Shown piece by piece: positions 18,004-26,693 of a DNA stretch of 64,000 nucleotides. The DNA comes from Burkholderia sp. WSM2230 (lineage in GTDB: Bacteria > Pseudomonadota > Gammaproteobacteria > Burkholderiales > Burkholderiaceae): the NCBI RefSeq assembly GCF_000472445.1, contig NZ_AXAJ01000006.1, forward strand, positions 275,591 through 339,590. The letters run 5' to 3'. Each line of letters opens with the position of its first letter. Position 1 is the first letter of the stretch. The notes under the pieces were generated by a model. It was not told where the DNA came from. It did not search any database and saw only the letters and a list, made by a program, of their open reading frames with translations. A program made the translations under genes and the position numbers.

Positions 18004-19017
18004 TCAACCGCCGGGCGGCGTGCGCGGCGCAAGCGTCGAGCGCGTGGCAAGCAGCAGGTGATAAAGAAAGCGTGCACGCAGCCGGTCGCGCAACGCGTAA
18101 TGCTTCGACAGCAGCACACGCCACGCGGCCCGCGCCTCGCCGGCCCGCGCATAGGCGGAAGCGGCGCGCGGCGCGACGCGGCGCAGCGCATCGTCGCGCG
18201 CGGCCCGCGCGGCAGCCGGAACATCGCTTTCCCACAGTTGCGCGAAGGCGTGCATCGCCGGCAAAGCATGAGTCGAGATCGACAAGGCGGTCTCGCGCGA
18301 AACCGAAACGAACTCGTCGACGAAACACACCCCGGCCGCCGCCACGCACAGCCGCAAGCCGAAATCGAAATCGCAGGCCTCGCCCACTTCCGCCGCGAGC
18401 CGGTAGCCGACGCGCCGCGCGGCCAGCGTATCGACGAGGTAGCCGTTGTTCGGGAACATCTGATCGATGCCCGCGAGCGCGGGCACGGCTAGCCTTCCCG
18501 CGCGCCCAGGCACGCGGCGGTAGTCGCGATTGAGCCGCACGGTGGCGTCGGGACGCGGCGTGCCGTCGTCGGCGATCACGCGTTGCTTGCCGAATGCGGC
18601 GGTCAGATCCGGATGCGCCTGCCAGCACGCAGCGAGCGTGGCCAGTGCATGCGGCTCGAGCAGATCGTCGTCGTGCAGCAGCATGAGCCGCGCGCCGCGT
18701 GCGCGCGCGAACAGTCGGTTGACGTTGCTCGCCTGGCCGAGCCGCGGCAAATTGCGCTCGTAGCGCACAGGATGCTTTGCGCCCACGCGCCAGCGTTTGA
18801 CGGCCTGCTCCGTGCGGTCGTCGCTCGAGTCGTCGCCGATCACGATTTCGAACTCGCCGTAAGTCAGCGCCTCGCAGCTTCGAATGGCCTCTTCGATCAG
18901 GCGAGGCCGATTGCAGGTCGGAATGCAGATCGAGATGAGCTGCGCGTTCAATTCGTTCGATTCGGTCACGCTGTCCTCGCGATGCTCATTGCCCGGCCCT
19001 GTGCGATCCATGCTCAT
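18004..19017 (-). CDS. Family 2 glycosyltransferase
   Basis: 337 residues. The GT2 N-terminal pattern is ISICIPTCNRPRLIEEAIRS, followed by IVIGDDSSDD and the metal-binding acidic cluster LLHDDDLLEPHA near residue 115. The C-terminal third is Arg/Ala-rich and helical, with no membrane helix. It transfers a sugar from a nucleotide donor to the growing lipid-linked repeat unit (inference from locus). First gene of the leftward group GT2-hydrolase-methyltransferase and divergent from the flippase at 19202. Confidence 0.88.
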   Translation of the reverse strand: MSMDRTGPGNEHREDSVTESNELNAQLISICIPTCNRPRLIEEAIRSCEALTYGEFEIVIGDDSSDDRTEQAVKRWRVGAKHPVRYERNLPRLGQASNVNRLFARARGARLMLLHDDDLLEPHALATLAACWQAHPDLTAAFGKQRVIADDGTPRPDATVRLNRDYRRVPGRAGRLAVPALAGIDQMFPNNGYLVDTLAARRVGYRLAAEVGEACDFDFGLRLCVAAAGVCFVDEFVSVSRETALSISTHALPAMHAFAQLWESDVPAAARAARDDALRRVAPRAASAYARAGEARAAWRVLLSKHYALRDRLRARFLYHLLLATRSTLAPRTPPGG

Positions 19018-19201
19018 TTAACCGCGGCGGATAACGCCTATCTGTACGGCCACCCACACAGGCAACCGGCACATACGTGCACTATCGATGCCTGCGACGA
19101 GTGCACGCCAGCGTGGCGGGCGCACTCTGGGGTGCGGCCGCGCAGGGGCAGCGCCTGCACGGACCACACCATTGCACGACATTCCCGCCGGACAGCGCAC
19201 C

Positions 19202-20659
19202 ATGGAAAGAAGTATCGTCAGGAACATCGTCATCAACTTCGCGGGAGCGATTGCACCGACCTTCATTTCCCTCGTCACGGTGCCGGCCTATATTCATCTG
19301 ATGGGCGTCGAGCGCTACGGCGTCATCAATCTGGTCTGGACGCTGATCGGCTACTTCAGCGTGCTCGATCTCGGCACGAGTCTCGCCACAGAAAATCAGA
19401 TCTCGCGAGCACGCGCCGCCGACGACGACTCGCTCGAGCGCATTTTCTGGAGCGCGTGGTTCATGAACCTCGGCACCGGCATAGTCGGCGGGCTCATCAT
19501 TTATGCAGGCACCATCGTGTACATCACGCACGGTGTGAAGATCGAGCCTGAGTTCCAGCGCGAGGTGATGGCAAGCTTGCCGTGGATCGCGGTCGCCGTG
19601 CCTATCGCGAACGTGTCGTGGGTGTTCGCGGGCGCGATCAACGGAGTGGAACGCTTTGCCAGCTTCAATATCAATCAGACGCTCGGCACGGCACTTTTCC
19701 AGTTGCTGCCTCTCGCCGCGATCTTCTGCTTTTCGCCCTCGCTTGCAGTGGTCATTCCCGCCGCCGTGCTCGCGCGGCTTCTTGCCGGCCTGATGCTCGG
19801 CGCGGCCGCGTTTCGCGCGATCGGCATTCGCCGCGTGCGCATGCCGCAATGGCGTGTGATGGTCGAACTGTTCCGTTACGGCCGCTGGCTGCTGCTCTTT
19901 TCCGGCGCCGGCATGATTGCGTCGACGCTCGATCGCGTACTCGTCGGCGCGCTCCTCGGCGCGCGCTTCGTGACTTACTATGCGACGCCGCAGAACCTCA
20001 TCACGCGCCTGAACCTGCTGCCCGTTGCGATGGTGCGCACGCTGTTTCCGCGCTTGTCTGCCGTATCGCGCGCGGATGCCGACGCGATTGCGCGCAGCGC
20101 GCTCGCCTTTCTTAACGGCGCGTTCACGCCGTGCCTGATTGTCGCGATGTTCGCGTTGAAGCCCTTCCTGCTGCTGTGGCTCGGGCCGACGGTGGCGGCC
20201 GCGGCACCGGTCGCGTGCGTGCTGATACTCGCCGTGTGGCTGGGTGGCCAGGCGGGCATTCTCGGCATTCTCATCCAGGCGCAGGCCAGCCCCGCGTCCA
20301 TTGCCGTGGTGAGCTGGGTGCAGTTGCCTGTATTCGCCGGCGCGCTGTGGTGCGGCATTCACTGGTTCGGCATCATGGGCGCGGCGGTCGTTGTCGTGCT
20401 CAAGGCGTTGTTCGATTACGGCATGCTGCTTTACTTCGCGCGGCTGCATGTCGGCTCCATCGTGCGCAATATGCTGGTACACCTCGGCTTTCTGCTGGTT
20501 GCGCTCGCGCTTGCAGAATCGGTCAACGAGCTCACTTCGCAGATTGCTGCCGCGCTGGTGCTCACGTGCACGAATCTCGGGCTCTCGCTGCACGGCTCCA
20601 GCGAATTGCGGGGCTTCGTGTACAGGTTGTGGGCTCGCGTGACGCTGTCGACAGGTTAA
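19202..20659 (+). CDS. Polysaccharide flippase (Wzx-like, MATE/MOP superfamily)
   Basis: 485 residues from MERSIVRNIVINFAGAIAP; an upstream in-frame ATG gives an improbable Arg/Gly-rich lead. Around twelve hydrophobic helices alternate with short loops. Early motifs VPAYIHLMGVERYGVINLVW and DLGTSLATENQISRARA are typical of O-antigen/exopolysaccharide flippases, which move the undecaprenyl-linked repeat unit across the inner membrane. It faces a glycosyltransferase gene convergently (79 bp apart), so it is transcribed alone, unlike most flippases. Confidence 0.9.
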   Translation: MERSIVRNIVINFAGAIAPTFISLVTVPAYIHLMGVERYGVINLVWTLIGYFSVLDLGTSLATENQISRARAADDDSLERIFWSAWFMNLGTGIVGGLIIYAGTIVYITHGVKIEPEFQREVMASLPWIAVAVPIANVSWVFAGAINGVERFASFNINQTLGTALFQLLPLAAIFCFSPSLAVVIPAAVLARLLAGLMLGAAAFRAIGIRRVRMPQWRVMVELFRYGRWLLLFSGAGMIASTLDRVLVGALLGARFVTYYATPQNLITRLNLLPVAMVRTLFPRLSAVSRADADAIARSALAFLNGAFTPCLIVAMFALKPFLLLWLGPTVAAAAPVACVLILAVWLGGQAGILGILIQAQASPASIAVVSWVQLPVFAGALWCGIHWFGIMGAAVVVVLKALFDYGMLLYFARLHVGSIVRNMLVHLGFLLVALALAESVNELTSQIAAALVLTCTNLGLSLHGSSELRGFVYRLWARVTLSTG

Positions 20660-20738
20660 GGTTCTCAGGACAGTTCACGGTTTACTGTATCGGATACCGA
20701 AACATTTGCCTTTGTCGGCCGCCCGTCGCGAACACCTG

Positions 20739-21905
20739 TCAAAACGGCGCCGAATGCGGTGCCGAATGGCCCGCCGTGTCGGTAATCCCAACATGCGCTG
20801 CACCGGCATCGCGCGTGGCGATGCTGGCGAACCGGCGCGGCTGGCAACTCGCCAGCGCACGCTCGTAGACGGCAATGTAGCCGTCGCTCACACGCTGCAC
20901 GCTGAATTTCTGCAGATCTTCCAACGCCCGCTTGGCCAGCCTCGCGCGCGCATCGCCATCGGTCAGAAGCTGTTCGAGCGCACGCGCGAGACTTGCCGGA
21001 TCATGCGGCGGCACCAGCACGCCGGCCGCGCCGCCGTCGAGCATCTCCGGAATGCCGCCCACGCGGGTCGCCACGATCGCGCAGCCCTGCTCGCGCGCTT
21101 CGCACAGAACGAGACCGGCCGGTTCGTTATGCGAGGCGAGCACGAACACATCGGCTTGCTGGAGATACGCGCGCGGATCGGCAACAAAACCCGCGAAGCG
21201 CGCCTGCCGCGCTATGCCCAACTGCGCCGCAAGCTGCTCCATTGCCGTGCGATCCGGACCTTCGCCGACGAGGTAGAGCACCGCGTCAGGCACACGCTCG
21301 CGCAATGCGGCGAACGCATGCAACAGATCGCGTATGCCCTTGCGTTCGTACATGCCGGCGAGCGTCACGATGCTCGGACGGGCAAGCGCGGCCGGCTCCG
21401 GCGCGCTCGCGTGTGCGAAGCGCGGAGTGCCGAGCGCGCCGTTGCGCACGACGCACAGGCGCGCCTTCGGTATGCCGCGCCGCTCCATCGCTTCGCAGAC
21501 CGCCTCGCTCACCGCGACCACGCGGTCACCGACGCGCATCATCGTCGCGCTTTTCTGGAACTCGTTGTGCACTGTGGTGACGAGCACGAAACGCCGCCGC
21601 AGCACGCCGAAACGCGCGATCAATGCACCGGTCATCATGTGTGCGTGAACGACGTCCGGATCGATTCGCGCAACCAGCCGGTTGAAACCCGCGAGCATCG
21701 CCGGCACGAGTGAGGGACGCGGCGATTGCGCCAACATCACGTGGCGCACGCCGTGCCGCGCGAGCAGTTCCTCGAAACCCCCGCCGCCAGAAGCAACCGT
21801 CACCTCGTGGCCGGCGCGCGCCTGCACGCAGGCCAGATCGACCATCACATTGACGATGCCGTTGCCGACATTCAGCGCATGGTTGGCAAGATGAACGATT
21901 TTCAT
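20739..21905 (-). CDS. Family 4/1 glycosyltransferase
   Basis: 388 residues from MKIVHLANHALNVGNGIVNV (ATG at 21905). The GT-B fold is indicated by GNGIVNVM at the acceptor loop, SIVTLAGMYERKGIRDLLHA in the second Rossmann domain, and the EX7E motif in NEPAGLVLCEAREQG. The C-terminal 40 residues are a variable Ser/Arg-rich tail. Its start overlaps the stop of the beta-propeller gene (ATGA), so translation is coupled. It is the last gene in a six-gene leftward operon that starts with the acetyltransferase at 28762. Confidence 0.9.
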   Translation of the reverse strand: MKIVHLANHALNVGNGIVNVMVDLACVQARAGHEVTVASGGGGFEELLARHGVRHVMLAQSPRPSLVPAMLAGFNRLVARIDPDVVHAHMMTGALIARFGVLRRRFVLVTTVHNEFQKSATMMRVGDRVVAVSEAVCEAMERRGIPKARLCVVRNGALGTPRFAHASAPEPAALARPSIVTLAGMYERKGIRDLLHAFAALRERVPDAVLYLVGEGPDRTAMEQLAAQLGIARQARFAGFVADPRAYLQQADVFVLASHNEPAGLVLCEAREQGCAIVATRVGGIPEMLDGGAAGVLVPPHDPASLARALEQLLTDGDARARLAKRALEDLQKFSVQRVSDGYIAVYERALASCQPRRFASIATRDAGAAHVGITDTAGHSAPHSAPF

Positions 21906-24322
21906 GGTTGACCTGCAACGTCGATGGAGTTGCGACGGGCAGCCGCGAGCGCGGCCGTCGGCGGTGTGAAGCGATACATCAGCGCTTTGCCGCGCGCGTC
22001 TTCCTCGACGAACACGAGGTATTCGCCCGACGCGAGACGCTGCGCGGTGACCGGCATCGGCACGTCGGCCCAGCCGCTCGTCGCGCCGACCTCCCTGCCT
22101 GGTGTCAGGCGGCCGACGGCGCGCCCGCTCGCGCGGTCGTAGACCCGCACGGCAGCGCTGCGGGTCTCCGCCGCGAAGATGTACTCGCCTGCCACCGCAA
22201 AGCCATTGATCGACAGCCACTCGGGCGCCCCCTTGTCCGGCAGATCGATCACGTAGCGCAGCACCGGCTGGCCGGTTTTCCAGTGGTCGTAACGGGCGAG
22301 CTGCGATCCAGCACCATTCCAGTTGTCCTGATTAAATGGACGGGCGCGCGTCGAGCCGGACACGAACAGCGTGTCGTCGTCGGGAAAGTAGTTGAGCCGT
22401 GCGATGCGATAGAACGGCGCGGGAGCCGGGCACTGCCGCATTGCGGCGTAACGGTAGACAGGGTTGCCGACGCGGTCGAAGCCTTGCAACGGAAAAGAGC
22501 GGATGCCCGCCGCTTCGGTGCCCTGCCAGATGTCGCCGCGGCTATCTACCCACCAGCCGCGCAGCACGGGCGCATCCGTGCCCGTGTCGTTGTGATCGAA
22601 CGAGGCGGACGAAAAGTCGCCCGCGCCTGTCACGTCGCGCCAGATCCATTCGCCGCGCGCGGGCTGATTGCGCGGCCACGTGCCGTCGATATGCGCTTGC
22701 GAAAACAGGCCAGACGGAATCGCCGTCTCGCGATCGTCGGCGAAACGGTAGATGCGCAAATAGGACGAGTACATGTCCGTGGTGTACAGCAGCCGGTGTC
22801 CGTCGATGTTGCGCACCATCGGCATGCCACGCTGGCCGCCGAGAGATAGATGAAAGTATGGATCGTACGGATAGCGGAACCGGTCGGCGGTATAGCCGGC
22901 ATACGACCACTCGTCGCCGGGCGCTCGCGAAAGATCCAGCATAAAGCGCTTGCTGCCGCTATACACGGAAGGCGGATTGCCGTCGACGAACTGCGCACCG
23001 TCGACGAACAGCAGCCCCTGCAAGCTGAAGCGCTGCCGCCCATCGGGCGTGTAGCTTTCGAGCAGCGCGCCGTCGTAGGTGCTGGCGCCTGTGCCGAAGC
23101 GCCGCGGACCCGCGCCGTTCATCGACACATACACATTGCCCGCGCGGTCCACGCCCACTCCCGTCAAGCCGTTAAAGCGCTGCGGCCCCTGCGCGCCCGC
23201 GCGGCCCGAATAAATGCCGCCTTCCTGGCCTAAGCTCGCCGTCCATTTCATTGCCGTTGCCTGCTGCGGATTGCCGGCGGACGCGCCTGTATCCGCGGAA
23301 AAAATCAGGACCTGCTGGCGCGCGCCGTTGTCCGCGACGAACAGACGCCCTCGTGCATCGACAGCGAGGTCCACCGGCACGACGCCTCGCGGCAACTGCA
23401 GCTCGCCGATCACTGCGCCATTGCGCGCATGGTGCACCACGCGCTGCGCGGCGTCTGTGCGGCTGTTCTCAATGATCCACAGCGAACCGTCGGGCGCGAG
23501 TGCAAGACGTCCGGGCTCGCGCACGGCGAATGTGCCGACGGCTTGCATGGTCTGCGCGTCGATAATCTGCACGCGATTCTCGAGCGCGTTCGACACGAAG
23601 AGCCGCGTGTCGTCCGCCCCCAGGCCGCGAATCGCGTAATCGCCTTGCGCGGAATAGCGGGAAATCAGCAGGAAGGCGAGCCGGCTCCCGGCGGGGAATT
23701 TCACCTGCCCGGCAAAGGGCACGCCGTCGCGAATGTCGGCGCGGCTGCGGCGCGACACGCCTGTCCACACCTCGCCCTCGCGCGGCGACGGTCTGTGCTT
23801 CGCGGTCTCGTTGCCGAGGCTCACCATGGTCTGCGCGACATACACATATTCATCGTTGACGGCGATCGCGTCGCCGCCCATCATGCCCCAGCCATGCGTC
23901 TCGCCGCCGTGACGCAGCAGCTCGCCGTTGCGATACTGGCCGAGCTCGCCGCCACTCTCGTCCCATGGCGCATTGGTGAACACGTCGCCTTGCGGCGTGA
24001 CGGCGATCGCCTGCACGTCGATCTGCATCCAGCGTCCGTCGCCGTAACCCCACGTATTGCCGATCCACGACGTTCGATAGGATAGCGAAGCAAATGCACT
24101 GGCTGCCCGTGCCTCGGCGGCAGGATTGCTTGCGGCTTCCTGCGCCAGTCGTGCAGATGCCGCACGACTCGCCGGCTGGCTGGCCGGCACCGCACCGCTG
24201 CCTGCCCGATGACCGTATGTGCTGTACTCCGACTCGCCTGCCGCGAGCAGCACGACCAACGGCAACGCGAGAGCACAGGCGCACACCAGTCGCTCGAATG
24301 TTTTGCGTGTGACGCGTCGCAT
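21902..24322 (-). CDS. Secreted beta-propeller (NHL-like repeat) protein
   Basis: 806 residues from MRRVTRKTFERLVCACALAL. An N-terminal hydrophobic segment (about 11-28) acts as a signal or anchor, so the bulk is periplasmic or extracellular. The body is rich in repeating strands of the type AVTPQGDVFTNAPW, GADDTRLFVSNALENRVQIID, LAPDGSLWIIENS, LAVDARGRLFVADNGARQQVLIF and VGVDRAGNVYVSMNG, a pattern of NHL/six-bladed propellers. No catalytic residues can be named. It lies between two glycosyltransferase genes, 13 bp after one and overlapping the next by ATGA. It is therefore co-translated with polysaccharide enzymes; it may bind or modify exported polymer. Confidence 0.75.
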   Translation of the reverse strand: MRRVTRKTFERLVCACALALPLVVLLAAGESEYSTYGHRAGSGAVPASQPASRAASARLAQEAASNPAAEARAASAFASLSYRTSWIGNTWGYGDGRWMQIDVQAIAVTPQGDVFTNAPWDESGGELGQYRNGELLRHGGETHGWGMMGGDAIAVNDEYVYVAQTMVSLGNETAKHRPSPREGEVWTGVSRRSRADIRDGVPFAGQVKFPAGSRLAFLLISRYSAQGDYAIRGLGADDTRLFVSNALENRVQIIDAQTMQAVGTFAVREPGRLALAPDGSLWIIENSRTDAAQRVVHHARNGAVIGELQLPRGVVPVDLAVDARGRLFVADNGARQQVLIFSADTGASAGNPQQATAMKWTASLGQEGGIYSGRAGAQGPQRFNGLTGVGVDRAGNVYVSMNGAGPRRFGTGASTYDGALLESYTPDGRQRFSLQGLLFVDGAQFVDGNPPSVYSGSKRFMLDLSRAPGDEWSYAGYTADRFRYPYDPYFHLSLGGQRGMPMVRNIDGHRLLYTTDMYSSYLRIYRFADDRETAIPSGLFSQAHIDGTWPRNQPARGEWIWRDVTGAGDFSSASFDHNDTGTDAPVLRGWWVDSRGDIWQGTEAAGIRSFPLQGFDRVGNPVYRYAAMRQCPAPAPFYRIARLNYFPDDDTLFVSGSTRARPFNQDNWNGAGSQLARYDHWKTGQPVLRYVIDLPDKGAPEWLSINGFAVAGEYIFAAETRSAAVRVYDRASGRAVGRLTPGREVGATSGWADVPMPVTAQRLASGEYLVFVEEDARGKALMYRFTPPTAALAAARRNSIDVAGQP

Positions 24323-24335
24323 GATCACGGGCGCG

Positions 24336-25493
24336 TCAGAATGCGTCGATTGCTTCGCGGTAAATGCGCGCGACCTGTGCGGCCACCACTGGCTGGTCGA
24401 AGTTCTTGCGCGCATAGTTCCGGCATGCAGTTGCATCCGGCAACCTGCGCCGGCCGAGCAACGCGTCGGCCATGCCCTCGCCGATCGCCCGAAAGCCGCC
24501 CGACCGCAGCACCAGCTCACTCGACAGCGGCGCCACGGCTTCAGGCAGGCCGCCGACCGGCGTCACCAGAACCGGGGTTCCAGCGGCAAGCGATTCGATG
24601 GTAGTGAGGCCGAAGCCTTCGAGCGACACTGTCGGGACCACCGAAAGATCGGCCGCGCGGTACCACAGCGGCACGGTGTCATCCGGCACGAAGCCGGCGA
24701 GCCGCACGTTGCCTTCGAGGCCGCGCGCGACGATACGCGCCTGCAATTGCGCGGCGAGCGGGCCCTTGCCGGCGATGGTCAGCAGCACGTCCGGCACGAG
24801 CGGCGTGACGATCGCCATGGCGTCGATCAGATCCTCGAGTCCCATGCGCGAGACGAGGCGGCGGATGCAGAATATCAGCGGCCGGTCTTCCGCAAGACCG
24901 AGTTGCCGGCGCGCCTCGACTTTCGTCACGCGAGTGTCGAAGTGTGCGACGTCGACACAGCCGGGCACGATGCGGATGCTGTCCTCGCCCACGCCATAGG
25001 TTTCCTGAAGCAAGCGGGCGAACGCACGCGAGAGCACGATATGACGCGTCGCGCCGCGATAAACGAAGCGTTCGAGAGCGACGCGCAACGCGCGCGACAG
25101 TCCGCCCCCGCCTCCCGGATACGATTCCGCCGCCCACGGCCCGTGAAAATGCACGACCTTCGGCACGCCGCGAAACACGCCTGCGGTGGGCGCCGCATAC
25201 AGTGCGAAGTGCGTCGCGACCACGTCGGGCATACGCGCGGCCCGCAGCACACGCGAATGCCTGCGCGAGCCGAGAAGCCGTGTGCCAAGCTGCGCCTCCG
25301 CGCCCGCAAACGATTGCACGCGGCCACCGGATGCGTTCAGCACGCTCGCGCTGCCCGCCACCATGCCGCGCACGTTGACGCCCTGCGCAGGCAGCGTATC
25401 GACGAGAGCCTTGAACATGCGGTCAAGGCCACCTGGCCGCTCGTTGAACCAGTGCATGCCGATTTGCAGCGAATCGATTGGAGTCGCGCTCAT
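24336..25493 (-). CDS. Family 4 glycosyltransferase
   Basis: 385 residues from MSATPIDSLQIGMHWFNERP. GT-B features: NERPGGLDRMFKALVDTLP at the acceptor loop, KVVHFHGPWAAES, IRRLVSRMGLEDLIDAM and the EX7E motif in SLEGFGLTTIESLAAGTPVLV. A hexa-Gly-like run (ESYPGGGGGLS) lies near residue 130. Its ATG overlaps the upstream gene's TGA (ATGA). It probably adds one sugar of the repeat unit on the cytoplasmic face. Confidence 0.9.
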   Translation of the reverse strand: MSATPIDSLQIGMHWFNERPGGLDRMFKALVDTLPAQGVNVRGMVAGSASVLNASGGRVQSFAGAEAQLGTRLLGSRRHSRVLRAARMPDVVATHFALYAAPTAGVFRGVPKVVHFHGPWAAESYPGGGGGLSRALRVALERFVYRGATRHIVLSRAFARLLQETYGVGEDSIRIVPGCVDVAHFDTRVTKVEARRQLGLAEDRPLIFCIRRLVSRMGLEDLIDAMAIVTPLVPDVLLTIAGKGPLAAQLQARIVARGLEGNVRLAGFVPDDTVPLWYRAADLSVVPTVSLEGFGLTTIESLAAGTPVLVTPVGGLPEAVAPLSSELVLRSGGFRAIGEGMADALLGRRRLPDATACRNYARKNFDQPVVAAQVARIYREAIDAF

Positions 25494-26668
25494 AGTTTTA
25501 CCGGCTCGGTCGCGCATCCGGGCGGCAGCGTCTGTGCCACACGCGCTGCATGCACCTGTTCATAGACCGTCAGATAGCGCTCGGCCATGGCCTGCCAACT
25601 GAGGCCTCGTGCCACCTCGCGCGCGCGTTCTCCGAGGCTTCGCGCATAGTCTGGATCGTCGGCCACGCGCATGATCGCGGCAGCGAGCGCGGCCGCGTCG
25701 TCGGGATCGTCAAGCACGACGCCGCTGTCGCGCGCAATCACTTCGGCGCCGCCGGCCGTGCGCACAGTTATCACCGGCAGGCCGGCGGAGAGCGCCTCCA
25801 GCAGCACAAGCCCCATTGGTTCGTAGCGCGAAGGAAACACGAAAGCATCGACCGAGCGCATCAACGCGGGCATGTCCATCACCATGTCCGTGAAATGCAC
25901 ACGCCCCGAAAGGCCGAGCGACTCGACGAGCGCCGGATAAGGACTGTTATGCAGAATGCCCGCCACCGCGAGGTGAACGTTGGTGGACGTATGCACGAGC
26001 GCGTGCAGGACCGTGTCGAGATTTTTGCGCGACATGCGCAGATCGCCCGCAAAAAGCAGCATGAACGGCGCCTGCGGCAAGCCGAAACGCGCGCGCTCGG
26101 ACGCGCCAGGCCGGAACTCGTCGACATCCACGCCGTTATGAATCACCTGCACGCGCGCCCCGCCGATACCCAGCGCACGCACTTCTCCCGCCACTTTCTG
26201 CGAAACCGGCACGATCACCCTCGTGTGACGGAACGACCATTTTTCGCAGGCTATGTTGAGCCGCGTATAGAGGACCTGATACGCGTGATAGAAGCTTCGC
26301 AGCAAGCGGAATGGATAGAAGCCGCAGCGATACCAGCCGTCATGCACGAAGTGCACCGCGTTGACGTCGGAGCCGGCCCACGCAATGAAGCCGTTCACAT
26401 GCACCACGTCGAACCCGTTGCGATGCGCGCGAATCCACGCGCCACAGCGCAATGCGAACATCTGGTACTGAACGAGACGCGTTGGCAGACGGCTTCGCGC
26501 CACGCGCACGAAACGCACACGCGGATGCTCGACGAGCTCCGGCGCCGCTTCGGCGGCGAGCAGCGTGACCGAATGGCCTGCCGCCAGCGCCGCCAGCACG
26601 ACTTCGTAGTTCACGCGTCCTTGCCCGTCGTTCTTGCGCACGACATGGGTGACGATGAGAATCCGCAT
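25490..26668 (-). CDS. Family 4 glycosyltransferase
   Basis: 392 residues starting MRILIVTHVVRKNDGQGRV. GT-B motifs: GQGRVNYEVVLAALAAGH, VHFVHDGWYRCGFYP, MLLFAGDLRMSRKNLDTVLH, and EX7E in SRYEPMGLVLLEALSAGLPV. An upstream in-frame ATG at 26743 overlaps the polymerase gene and lacks family sequence. It sits 25 bp after the polymerase gene and overlaps the next glycosyltransferase, so it is part of the same leftward operon. Confidence 0.92.
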   Translation of the reverse strand: MRILIVTHVVRKNDGQGRVNYEVVLAALAAGHSVTLLAAEAAPELVEHPRVRFVRVARSRLPTRLVQYQMFALRCGAWIRAHRNGFDVVHVNGFIAWAGSDVNAVHFVHDGWYRCGFYPFRLLRSFYHAYQVLYTRLNIACEKWSFRHTRVIVPVSQKVAGEVRALGIGGARVQVIHNGVDVDEFRPGASERARFGLPQAPFMLLFAGDLRMSRKNLDTVLHALVHTSTNVHLAVAGILHNSPYPALVESLGLSGRVHFTDMVMDMPALMRSVDAFVFPSRYEPMGLVLLEALSAGLPVITVRTAGGAEVIARDSGVVLDDPDDAAALAAAIMRVADDPDYARSLGERAREVARGLSWQAMAERYLTVYEQVHAARVAQTLPPGCATEPVKL

Positions 26669-26693
26669 CCTGGTGTCCTTCGTCTGTAATGCG

